DNA from: Adlercreutzia sp. ZJ176
Lineage (GTDB): Bacteria > Actinomycetota > Coriobacteriia > Coriobacteriales > Eggerthellaceae
Direction of reading: 5' to 3'
DNA: 64,000 nucleotides
Assembly: GCF_011038975.1 (NCBI RefSeq)
Contig: NZ_JAAKEC010000008.1
Span: 1 to 64,000 of the forward strand
The notes beneath the pieces were generated by a model. It was given only the letters and a program-made list of their open reading frames with translations, was not told where the DNA came from and searched no databases. The position numbers and the translations under genes were made by a program. Of the stretch, positions 18,614 through 27,486 are shown one piece after another; positions within the stretch are counted from its first letter, which is position 1; each line of letters starts with the position of its first letter.

Positions 18614-18865
18614 TTACGCCTCGGGGCGCACGTGCACGCGGCGCTTGACGCCGCGGGTGAAGTCGACCTTGCCGTCGCACAGGGCGAACAGGGTATCGTC
18701 GCTGCCGCGGCCGACGTTCTCGCCCGGATGGAAGTGCGTGCCATGCTGGCGGACGATGATCTGGCCCGTCTTGATGGTCTCGCCTGCGAACTTCTTGACG
18801 CCGAGACGCTTTGCGTGGGAGTCGCGGCCGTTGCGAGTGGAGCCTAAGCCTTTTTTGTGTGCCAT
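18614..18865 (-). CDS. rpmA: 50S ribosomal protein bL27
   Basis: This 83-residue protein begins [16 protein letters not shown], the form without the cleavable Firmicutes-type N-terminal extension. The basic N-terminal tail reaches the peptidyl-transferase centre. Length and sequence are typical. It follows rplU by 20 nt and both are driven by the promoter at 19244-19272. The stop is TAA, as for its partner. Confidence 0.98.
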   Translation of the reverse strand: MAHKKGLGSTRNGRDSHAKRLGVKKFAGETIKTGQIIVRQHGTHFHPGENVGRGSDDTLFALCDGKVDFTRGVKRRVHVRPEA

Positions 18866-18885
18866 GAGTAATTCCCTCCCTTACG

Positions 18886-19206
18886 TTACTCGGCGGTAGC
18901 GGTACCGACGGACGTGATCTGGACGCGCGTAAGCTGCTGGCGATGGCCGCGCAGCTTCTTGTAGTTCTTGCGCTTCTTGAACTTGAAGACGAGCTGCTTC
19001 TCGCCCTTGAACTGCTCGAGCACGGTGGCGGTGACCTTCGTCTCGGCGGCCTTCACGGGGTCGGCCTCGACCTTGTCGCCGTCGACGACGCAGATGGCCT
19101 GAAGCTCGACGGTGGCGCCGACCTCGGCATCGAGCTTCTCGATGTTGATCTTGTCACCCGGGGCAACCTTGTACTGCTTGCCGCCAGTCTTTACGATTGC
19201 GTACAT
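18886..19206 (-). CDS. rplU: 50S ribosomal protein bL21
   Basis: This 106-residue protein begins MYAIVKTGGKQYKV and contains KFKKRKNYKKLRGHRQQLT, both standard bL21 blocks that contact 23S rRNA. It is the first gene of the rplU-rpmA-obg-proB operon. A GAGGAGT ribosome-binding site precedes it and the leader from the predicted promoter is only about 30 nt. There is thus no room for the long bL21 leader RNA known from Firmicutes. Confidence 0.98.
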   Translation of the reverse strand: MYAIVKTGGKQYKVAPGDKINIEKLDAEVGATVELQAICVVDGDKVEADPVKAAETKVTATVLEQFKGEKQLVFKFKKRKNYKKLRGHRQQLTRVQITSVGTATAE

Positions 19207-19550
19207 GTCTTCTACTCCTCATTTGAAATAAACGCAAGGCGATAGCTTAGCAGCGTGACCGTAGCAAGTCAACCAAGCCCCGTGAAGCCCGAGGCGGCTG
19301 TCCGTATGCACGATCCCCGCGTATCATCGCACTTATTCCGAAGCTGCACCTTTTTGGCGCAACCTTGAAGATGATAGCAGATAATCGCCCGCTCCGCGCC
19401 GAGAACTTGCGGGTTTTTTTCGCCAGCCTGCACGGGGTGCGAGCGCGGCTGCGCGGCTGCGGGGGCGCGGGACGCGGGCGCGGGGCGCGGGTGCGGGGTG
19501 CAGGCGCGGGCAACCTCGCGGCCCGCAGCCGCCTGCCGCGGGTCGGCCCG
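19207..19550. other. Intergenic region between polA and rplU
   Basis: This 344-bp gap holds the rplU promoter on its left side. Its right side is GC-rich filler downstream of polA (about 19435-19510, runs of GCGGGCGCGG). An open frame at 19247-19513 has skewed Arg/Ala/Pro composition, lies across the promoter and has no recognisable fold, so I do not call it a gene. Confidence 0.5.
19244..19272 (-). promoter_or_regulatory. Promoter of rplU-rpmA
   Basis: Minus-strand TTGACT (19267-19272) and TAAGCT (19244-19249) are 17 bp apart. This is one of the best sigma-70-type matches in the window and suits a strongly expressed ribosomal operon. Confidence 0.7.
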
Positions 19551-22178
<2,628 letters not shown>

Positions 22179-22241
22179 GGAGGGTCCCTTCGTGAGAGCG
22201 TGCGGAAGCGTGTTTCGGGAAGAGTATACCCCACGCCCTCA

Positions 22242-22919
22242 CTAGGCGCTCCAGAGGTAGCCCACTCCCCGCACGGTTTCCAGACGCTGGGCCAGCTCGG
22301 GGCCGAGCTTCGCGCGCACGCGGCGCACGTGCACGTCGACGGTGCGGCTGCCGCCGTAGTAGTCGAAGCCCCACACGCGGCGCAAGAGCGCGTCGCGCGA
22401 GTACGTGCGCCCGGGGTGCGTCACCAGGAAAGCCAGCAGCGCGTACTCCAGATACGTGAGGTCGAGCGGCTCGCCGGCCACCTTCACCTGGTAGGTCGCC
22501 AGGTTGATGGTCATGTTGTCCACCGTGATGAAGTCGGACGTGGAGCTCTCGTTGCCCGGCCACAGAAGCTGGCGGATGCGCGCCGCGCACTCCTCGGCGG
22601 AGGCGCCGTGCACCACGAAGTCGGCCTTCACCTGCACGGGCAGGCGGAACTCCGCGAGCTGCCCCTCGTTCACGATGACGAGCATCGCGGGCGCGCCGTC
22701 CTCCACCAGCATGGCCTCGGCCTGCGCCACGTTGCCGAGCGCGTCGCCGCGCGCCTCGTAGATCACCAGGTCGTGGTTCGGATGCGTCGAGAGCAGCTTC
22801 TTGAACTGCAAAGACGAGCCCGCCGCCACGTCCACGTCGAGCCCGGAGAGCACCTGCTGGAACTTGTGCGCGTTGTCCAGGCTGTCCGCGATGAATATGA
22901 CGCTCTTGCGCTGCGCCAT
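22242..22919 (-). CDS. GlnR-like orphan OmpR-family regulator with Glu at the phosphorylation position
   Basis: This 225-residue protein has a receiver-like N-terminal domain and an OmpR-type winged helix (LTYLEYALLAFLVTHPGRTY, SRTVDVHVRRVRAKLG). No histidine kinase is nearby. At the usual phospho-acceptor site the protein reads HDLVIYEARGD, with Glu where Asp is expected, so classical phosphorylation is unlikely. The ATG at 22919 overlaps the glnA stop (ATGA), so the two are made from one message. Actinobacterial GlnR is also an orphan OmpR-type regulator that controls glnA, so nitrogen control is the best guess. A 33-nt longer frame exists but has no better ribosome-binding site. Confidence 0.8.
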   Translation of the reverse strand: MAQRKSVIFIADSLDNAHKFQQVLSGLDVDVAAGSSLQFKKLLSTHPNHDLVIYEARGDALGNVAQAEAMLVEDGAPAMLVIVNEGQLAEFRLPVQVKADFVVHGASAEECAARIRQLLWPGNESSTSDFITVDNMTINLATYQVKVAGEPLDLTYLEYALLAFLVTHPGRTYSRDALLRRVWGFDYYGGSRTVDVHVRRVRAKLGPELAQRLETVRGVGYLWSA

Positions 22920-24262
22920 CACAGCACCGCCAGGAACCGGTCGAGCTCCCAGGGGGTCACGACGCTCTCGTACTCCCGCCACTCGGCGCGCTTGGCCGCC
23001 ACGAGGTAGCTGTGGATGTGCTCGCCGAGCGTCTCGCGCATGAGCTCGCTTCCCTCGAACAGCTCGACCGCCTCGCCGAGCGTCTCGGGCAGAACGCCCA
23101 CGCCGCCTGAGCGCAGGCCCTGCTGGGAGTGGACGAACAGGTTGTGGTCCTCGGTGGGCTGCACGAGCTCGAGCTCGTCCTCGATGCCCTTGAGGCCCGC
23201 CGCCAACATGACGGCGAAGGCGAGGTAGGGGTTCGCCGCCGGGTCAGGGCTGCGCAGCTCCACGCGGCAGGCGTCCTCGCGGTTGGGGCGGTACCCCGGC
23301 ACGCGCACGAGGGTGGAGCGGTTGCGCTGGGCCCACGACAGGTAGGTGGGCGCCTCCCCTCCGGCCGCAAGGCGCTTGTAGGAGTTCACGAACTGGTTCG
23401 TGACCAGGCAGAACTCAGGCGCGTACTTCAGCAGGCCCGCGATGTAGTGCTTCGCTTCCTTCGAGAGGTTGTAGCCCCACGGGTCGCTCTCGTCGAAGAA
23501 CGCGTTGCGGCCGTCGAGGTCGAACAGGCTCTGGTGCACGTGCATGCCGTTGCCCGGCGCGTCGGCGAGCGGCTTGGGCATGAACGACGCGTACACGCCG
23601 TGCTTGAGCGCGATCTCCTTCACCACCAGCTTGTAGGTCATCACCGCGTCGGCCATGGAGAGCGCGTCAGCATAGCGCAGGTCGATCTCATGCTGCGAGG
23701 GGCCCATCTCGTGGTGCGAGTACTCCACGGGGATGCCCATCTTCTCGAGCGTGAGCACCGTGTCGCGGCGCAGGTCGCTCGCGGAGTCGAGCGAGGTGAG
23801 GTCGAAGTAGCTGCCGCGGTCGAGCACCTCGGTGCCGCTCGGGTCCTTGAAGTAGAAGAACTCCAGCTCAGGACCAACGTTGAAGACGTAGCCCGCCTCG
23901 GTGGCCTTCTGCACCATGCGCTTGAGCACGTGGCGCGGGTCGCCCTCGAAGGGCCGGCCGTCGGGCGTCTTGATGTTGCAGAACATGCGCGCCACGGCGT
24001 TCGACTCGGGGCGCCACGGCAGCACCTGGAACGTCGAGGCGTCGGGGAAGGCGAGCATGTCCGACTCCTGGGTCTTCGAGAAGCCCTCGATGCAGCTGCC
24101 GTCGAAGCCCATGCCGTCGGCGAAGGCGTCCTCGAGCTCGCCGGGGACCACGGCGAACGACTTCATGGTGCCGAGCACGTCAGTGAACCAGAGGCGCACG
24201 AAGTGGACGTCACGGCCCTTGACCGTCTTGAGGACGAAATCTTGATCGGGATTGGTTACCAC
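22919..24262 (-). CDS. glnA: Glutamine synthetase, type I
   Basis: This 447-residue enzyme makes glutamine from glutamate, ammonia and ATP. Visible blocks are GFDGSCIEGF near 53-62, the metal-binding VGPELEFF, NGMHVHQSLF, and VPGYRPNREDACRVELRSPD. I see no NLYDLP-like adenylylation site. With the shorter length this points to the GSI-alpha type, usually controlled by feedback and transcription. The start is GTG at 24262, with AAGGGGAG in front. It is the first gene of a glnA-regulator operon, and its promoter carries a direct repeat that could bind the downstream regulator. Confidence 0.97.
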   Translation of the reverse strand: MVTNPDQDFVLKTVKGRDVHFVRLWFTDVLGTMKSFAVVPGELEDAFADGMGFDGSCIEGFSKTQESDMLAFPDASTFQVLPWRPESNAVARMFCNIKTPDGRPFEGDPRHVLKRMVQKATEAGYVFNVGPELEFFYFKDPSGTEVLDRGSYFDLTSLDSASDLRRDTVLTLEKMGIPVEYSHHEMGPSQHEIDLRYADALSMADAVMTYKLVVKEIALKHGVYASFMPKPLADAPGNGMHVHQSLFDLDGRNAFFDESDPWGYNLSKEAKHYIAGLLKYAPEFCLVTNQFVNSYKRLAAGGEAPTYLSWAQRNRSTLVRVPGYRPNREDACRVELRSPDPAANPYLAFAVMLAAGLKGIEDELELVQPTEDHNLFVHSQQGLRSGGVGVLPETLGEAVELFEGSELMRETLGEHIHSYLVAAKRAEWREYESVVTPWELDRFLAVL

Positions 24263-24295
24263 GGCGCTCCCCTTCTCTTCTCAGCTTAAAGTCAC

Positions 24296-24326
24296 ATTAT
24301 AGCGGGCTATGTTACGAGGCGGTTAC
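24296..24326 (-). promoter_or_regulatory. glnA promoter with GTAAC-N6-GTAAC operator-like repeat
   Basis: On the minus strand a perfect TATAAT (24296-24301) has no good -35. In the -35 zone there is instead GTAAC-CGCCTC-GTAAC (24311-24326), two identical 5-mers spaced 11 bp. OmpR-family proteins bind such one-turn direct repeats, and the Streptomyces GlnR consensus also uses GTnAC and GaAAC half-sites separated by 6 bp. Activator-dependent control by the co-encoded regulator is a plausible reading. Confidence 0.55.
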
Positions 24327-24342
24327 GCGGAGGGGCGGCCCA

Positions 24343-24382
24343 GACGCAAGAGGGCCCGCCCCTCGTGCGGGGCGGGCCCTCT
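24343..24382 (-). terminator. Hairpin terminator after rpmE
   Basis: A 14-bp perfect GC-rich stem (AGAGGGCCCGCCCC with its complement) and a 6-nt loop lie 26 nt past the rpmE stop. The following minus-strand sequence is TTGCGTCT, so the T-run is weak but the stem is very strong. Confidence 0.65.
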
Positions 24383-24407
24383 CAGCGCGTTGGCATATGC
24401 GGGGCCC

Positions 24408-24848
24408 TTACGCCTCGGCAGCCTCCTCGGCGGCAGGCTCGGCAGCCTCTTCCGCAGCCGGCTCAGCGGCGGCGGCGGCAGCCTCGGCCTTGGCAGCCTC
24501 CTCGGCGGCCTTGGCGGCGAAGGCGGCGGCACGCTCGGCCTTCTTGGCGGCCTTAGCCTCGCGCTCGGCCTTCTTGGCAGCCTCGCGCTCGGCGATCTCG
24601 GCGGCACGGGCGGCCTTCTTGGCGGCCTCGCGCTCGGCGACGAGGTTCTTGGCAGAACCGAAGCGGTCAGCGAAGCGCTGGACGCGTCCGCCGGTGTCGA
24701 TGAGCTTCTGGGTGCCGGTGTAGAACGGGTGGCACGCGTTGCAGATGTCGATCTTCAGCTCGGGCTTGGTGGAACGCGTGGTGAAGGTGTTGCCGCAGCT
24801 GCACTTCACGACGCAATCGACGTACTTCGGATGAATTCCTTGCTTCAT
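24408..24848 (-). CDS. rpmE: 50S ribosomal protein bL31 with long charged C-terminal tail
   Basis: This 146-residue protein begins [20 protein letters not shown] and has Cys16, Cys18, Cys36 and Cys39, the zinc-binding (C+) form of bL31. Normal bL31 ends near residue 70 to 75. Here about 73 more residues follow, almost all Ala, Glu, Lys and Arg ([12 protein letters not shown]-like repeats), likely a long charged helix or disordered tail. The start at ATG 24848 follows AGGAGTG; the longer open frame has no family match upstream of it. The leader carries two identical hairpins, described separately. Confidence 0.93.
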   Translation of the reverse strand: MKQGIHPKYVDCVVKCSCGNTFTTRSTKPELKIDICNACHPFYTGTQKLIDTGGRVQRFADRFGSAKNLVAEREAAKKAARAAEIAEREAAKKAEREAKAAKKAERAAAFAAKAAEEAAKAEAAAAAAEPAAEEAAEPAAEEAAEA

Positions 24849-24873
24849 GGGTTCACTCCTTGTGGGTTCTCTC

Positions 24874-24917
24874 CCTTGGTTTCCGACCAAGGTCAGCGCC
24901 TTGGTTTCCGACCAAGG
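24874..24917 (-). promoter_or_regulatory. Tandem identical hairpins in the rpmE leader
   Basis: The 19-bp palindrome CCTTGGTCGGAAACCAAGG occurs twice (24874-24892 and 24899-24917), 6 nt apart, in the roughly 80-nt leader between promoter and rpmE. Each copy folds into a 7-bp stem with a short loop. Autoregulatory bL31 leader RNAs are known in Actinobacteria and Firmicutes. This layout could be another class, inferred from position and duplication. Confidence 0.55.
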
Positions 24918-24933
24918 CAGGACAAGCTTGTCT

Positions 24934-24961
24934 ATATTACCAAACAAGGCAAGAAATGCAA
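24934..24961 (-). promoter_or_regulatory. Promoter of rpmE
   Basis: Minus-strand TTGCAT (24956-24961) and TAATAT (24934-24939) are 16 bp apart in an unusually AT-rich stretch. The transcript would begin about 80 nt upstream of rpmE and include both leader hairpins. Confidence 0.6.
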
Positions 24962-25000
24962 GAGGGAAATAAAGTTTGGAAAGGGAAGAAAAAGAGGCGC

Positions 25001-25045
25001 AAGAAAAGAAGAACGACCTGCGGTGTTTAATCCCGCAGGTCGTTC
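25001..25045 (-). terminator. Terminator after the superoxide reductase gene
   Basis: A 13-bp stem (GAACGACCTGCGG with its complement) and a 9-nt loop are followed on the minus strand by TTCTTTTCTT. Its upstream arm overlaps the end of the dispersed element at 25034-25086. Confidence 0.75.
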
Positions 25046-25086
25046 GTAAAGTCAGCGAGGGTTCTTGCGGTGCCTGAGATAGCCCC
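25034..25086 (-). repeat. Dispersed intergenic element, copy 2
   Basis: This 53-bp sequence matches 5313-5366 in four ordered blocks. On the minus strand it begins at the superoxide reductase stop (TAGGGGCTATCT) and runs into the terminator. Copies at two unrelated 3' ends suggest a small mobile or regulatory element associated with message ends. Confidence 0.6.
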
Positions 25087-25466
25087 TACAGCTCACTCAC
25101 CCAGAGGCCGTGAAGGTTGCAGAACTCGTAGACGACCACGGGGGCGTCGCCCGCGGCGACCGTGAAGTCAGCGACGGGGGCGTCAGCCGGCGTGAGCGGG
25201 CGGACCTGGTAGCCCTTCTCTGTCACGAGGCAGATGAACTGGATGGAGTGCTCCTCGGTCATGGGATGCTCGACGCTGCCCACCTGCACGTGGACGTTCG
25301 CGCCGTCGACGGTGACGGCCGGCGCGTGCTTCTCGAGCGCCGCGTCAACCGCGCCCGCCACGAGCTCGACCATCTTCTCGCCGCAGCACACCAGCGGCAC
25401 GCCCGCGTCGACGACCTTGACCGCGATGTTCCCGCAATGCTCGCACCTAAAGAACTTGACCTGCAT
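25086..25466 (-). CDS. dfx: Desulfoferrodoxin, two-iron-centre superoxide reductase
   Basis: This 126-residue protein reduces superoxide to peroxide without making oxygen, the usual defence in anaerobes. The N-terminal desulforedoxin domain has FRCEHCGN and VCCGEKM, giving the four Cys ligands of centre I. The catalytic domain has KHAPAV, EHPMTEEHSI and EFCNLHGLW, giving the four His and one Cys of centre II. Both domains are complete, so this is the 2Fe class. It follows lgt by 38 nt, is preceded by AAGGAG, and is followed by a strong terminator. Confidence 0.95.
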   Translation of the reverse strand: MQVKFFRCEHCGNIAVKVVDAGVPLVCCGEKMVELVAGAVDAALEKHAPAVTVDGANVHVQVGSVEHPMTEEHSIQFICLVTEKGYQVRPLTPADAPVADFTVAAGDAPVVVYEFCNLHGLWVSEL

Positions 25467-25504
25467 GATGATTCTCCTTCGTCTCGTCTTGCTTTGCTTA
25501 AATG

Positions 25505-26338
25505 TTACTCTTTTTCTAGCATTTTAGGAAGACCCTCTTGCGGCTTCTTCATGCGAACGGCATAAACGAGCACGCACACGCCCACCGCCACGAGCGGAAG
25601 CGACAGGAGCTGCCCCATGGTGAGCCAGCCGCCCCACAAGTACCCGAGCTGGACGTCGGGCTCGCGCACGAACTCGATGGCGAAGCGGAACACCCCGTAC
25701 ATGACCAGAAACACGCCGAGGAACGTCCCGCGCGGGCGCGGGGGCACGCGACGCGAGAGCGCGTAGAGCACCAGGAAGATGACGACGCCCTCGAGCAGCG
25801 CCTCGTAGAGCTGCGAGGGGTGCCGCGGCATCGTACCGGCCGCGCCGCCGAACACCACGCCCCACGCCGCGTCGGTCGGCGCGCCCCACAGCTCGCCGTT
25901 CACGAAGTTCGCGCAGCGGCCGAAGAACAGGCCCACCGGCGCCGCGATGCAGCCGAGGTCAGCCAGCGTGAGGTACGGGATGTGCGTGAGGCGCGCCGCC
26001 ACGATCCCCGAGAGCAGCGCCCCGATCAGCCCGCCGTGGAAGCTCATGCCGCCCTGGTTCGTCGCGAGCACCTCGAGCGGGTGGGCGAGGTAGTAGCCGT
26101 CGCCGTAGAAGAGCACGTAGCCTGCGCGCCCGCCGACGATCACGCCGATGATCACGCACACGAGCACGGTGAGCAGCGCGTCAAGATCGACGCTCACCTT
26201 CCAGCGACGCGCCACGCGGGAGATGATGAGGGCCGCGCAGGCGAACCCGAGCACGTACGCGATGCCGTACCAGCGCACGGAGAGGGGCCCCAGCGTGAAC
26301 GCGACGGGGTCGAGCATCTGGTAGATGTTGTTGAGCAC
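25505..26338 (-). CDS. lgt: Prolipoprotein diacylglyceryl transferase
   Basis: This 277-residue protein has seven predicted membrane helices. It attaches diacylglycerol to the lipobox cysteine of prolipoproteins. Conserved blocks are QGGMSFHGGLIGALLSG and FGRCANFVNGELWG, including the essential Arg and His positions. The start is GTG at 26338 with AGGAGCTCT in front; that site overlaps the stop of the small zinc-ribbon gene 9 nt upstream, so the two are coupled. Confidence 0.95.
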   Translation of the reverse strand: MLNNIYQMLDPVAFTLGPLSVRWYGIAYVLGFACAALIISRVARRWKVSVDLDALLTVLVCVIIGVIVGGRAGYVLFYGDGYYLAHPLEVLATNQGGMSFHGGLIGALLSGIVAARLTHIPYLTLADLGCIAAPVGLFFGRCANFVNGELWGAPTDAAWGVVFGGAAGTMPRHPSQLYEALLEGVVIFLVLYALSRRVPPRPRGTFLGVFLVMYGVFRFAIEFVREPDVQLGYLWGGWLTMGQLLSLPLVAVGVCVLVYAVRMKKPQEGLPKMLEKE

Positions 26339-26347
26339 GGAGAGCTC

Positions 26348-26557
26348 CTATTCCAAGCCCATGCCCGCGCCCACCTCGACGGCGGCGAAGCGCACTTCCT
26401 CGCGCAGGTCAGGCGGGATGGGCTGAAGCGTCGATACCTTCGTCGCACAGTGGTTGCAGTGAAGCGAGAAGAGGGCGAGGTCGGGGCGCAGCACCATCAG
26501 GGAGTCGTAGGCGCGCAGGTCGAGATCATGAGCTCCGCACGACGGGCAGGTGAGCAT
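26348..26557 (-). CDS. Small zinc-ribbon protein of unknown function
   Basis: This 69-residue protein has two CxxC pairs (LTCPSCGAH near the start and HCNHCATK about 28 residues later), typical of a zinc ribbon. The rest is acidic and ends EVGAGMGLE. I start at ATG 26557, which follows AAGGTG; the longer frame upstream has no family features. It lies 9 nt ahead of lgt in the same operon. I do not recognise the family. A role as a small RNA-, DNA- or protein-binding adaptor is only a guess. Confidence 0.7.
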   Translation of the reverse strand: MLTCPSCGAHDLDLRAYDSLMVLRPDLALFSLHCNHCATKVSTLQPIPPDLREEVRFAAVEVGAGMGLE

Positions 26558-26749
26558 GGGCACCTTGGGAACCTCCTCGCTTGAAAAACGATTCCAGCTT
26601 CCCCCATTGTAGCAGAACGAGCGCGCCGGGCGCGGCGAACCTATGGCGGACCTGTCGCGGCGCGCGGGGCCCGCGCGGGGCCCGCGTGAGGCCCGCGGGC
26701 CGCGGCTGCGCGAAGCCACGGCCGCCAGCCCCCAGGACGCGAGCCCGCC

Positions 26750-27040
26750 CTAGAGCAGGAAGCGGTTGGGGTTGCCCTGGCGCCTGAAGTCGGCGGGGCG
26801 CTCGGCCATGGAGGGGCCGTGCGCGAGGAAGTGCTCGCAGAAGCGGCAGATCTCCTTGACGGCGGCGTCGTAGTCGCGGTCGGGGTTGAGCAGCAGGTTG
26901 AAGTCGTCGCACACCACGTGCGTCTTGCGCTGGCATGCGGCGAAGTGGCAGTCGGCCGGGCACGGCTCGCCCGGTATGTTATGAGGGCAGCGCCCCCGCA
27001 TCTCGTCGTCGCACCCGCGACGCTCCCAGCACCTCTCCAT
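26750..27040 (-). CDS. Cysteine-rich small protein of unknown function
   Basis: This 96-residue protein has nine cysteines, seven in the first 44 residues (MERCWERRGC, GRCPHNIPGEPCPADCHFAAC) and a later CRFC pair. The spacing suggests one or two metal or iron-sulfur sites, or disulfides. There is no signal peptide or membrane helix. The start ATG 27040 has GGAGAGCGAGGAG in front. It sits downstream of a NifU-type scaffold gene, which hints at an iron-sulfur link, but a terminator lies between them. I do not recognise a named family. Confidence 0.65.
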   Translation of the reverse strand: MERCWERRGCDDEMRGRCPHNIPGEPCPADCHFAACQRKTHVVCDDFNLLLNPDRDYDAAVKEICRFCEHFLAHGPSMAERPADFRRQGNPNRFLL

Positions 27041-27099
27041 ACGTGCTCCTCGCTCTCCTTCGCGAAACCAAAGCCGAAACGCGCGCCTGGCCGCGCGCA

Positions 27100-27131
27100 T
27101 GAAAAGGGGCGAGCCGCCAGGCCCGCCCCTT
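27100..27131 (-). terminator. Terminator after the NifU-type gene
   Basis: A 12-bp stem (AAGGGGCG-GCC with GGC-CGCCCCTT) with a 4-nt loop ends in a TTTT run on the minus strand, 20 nt past the NifU-type stop. Confidence 0.75.
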
Positions 27132-27150
27132 ACTTGCTCAGGCGCAGACA

Positions 27151-27387
27151 CTACGCCAGGTCGGCCGGGACGACCTTCGCCACGCCCGGCACGCGCTCCT
27201 TCAGGATGCGCTCGACGCCGTTGGCCAGCGTCATCTGCGACATGGGGCAGCCCTTGCACGCGCCCTGCAGCTCGACGGTGACGATGCCGTCCTCGGACAC
27301 GTCGACGAGCCGCACGTCGCCGCCGTCAGCCTGGAGGCTGGGGCGGATGAGCTCGAGCACCGCTGCGACGTCAGACTTCTCTACCAT
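27151..27387 (-). CDS. NifU C-terminal-domain iron-sulfur scaffold protein
   Basis: This 78-residue protein is a stand-alone NifU/Nfu domain. It has the LIRPSLQADGGDVRLVDV block and the cluster-binding ACKGCPMS motif (CxxC). Proteins of this size assemble or carry a 4Fe-4S cluster between subunits of a dimer and pass it to client enzymes. The start ATG 27387 has AAGGAG at 6 nt. It appears to be a single-gene unit with its own terminator. Confidence 0.93.
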   Translation of the reverse strand: MVEKSDVAAVLELIRPSLQADGGDVRLVDVSEDGIVTVELQGACKGCPMSQMTLANGVERILKERVPGVAKVVPADLA

Positions 27388-27461
27388 GATGAACTCCTTA
27401 TCTGGGATGTTTTCTTCGAACGCATTCTATCATAGCCGACGCGCCCGCGCGCGGACGTGAG

Positions 27462-27486
27462 AAACCCCCGTCCGTCACGAGACGGG
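27462..27486 (-). terminator. Possible terminator overlapping the end of the LCP-like gene
   Basis: A short CCCGTC/GACGGG stem encloses the TGA stop and is followed on the minus strand by GGTTTCTC. The stem is only 6 bp, so this is tentative. Confidence 0.35.

Noticed and set aside
19247-19513. 88-codon minus-strand frame between polA and rplU
   Set aside because: It overlaps the rplU promoter, is Arg/Ala/Pro-skewed and matches no family.
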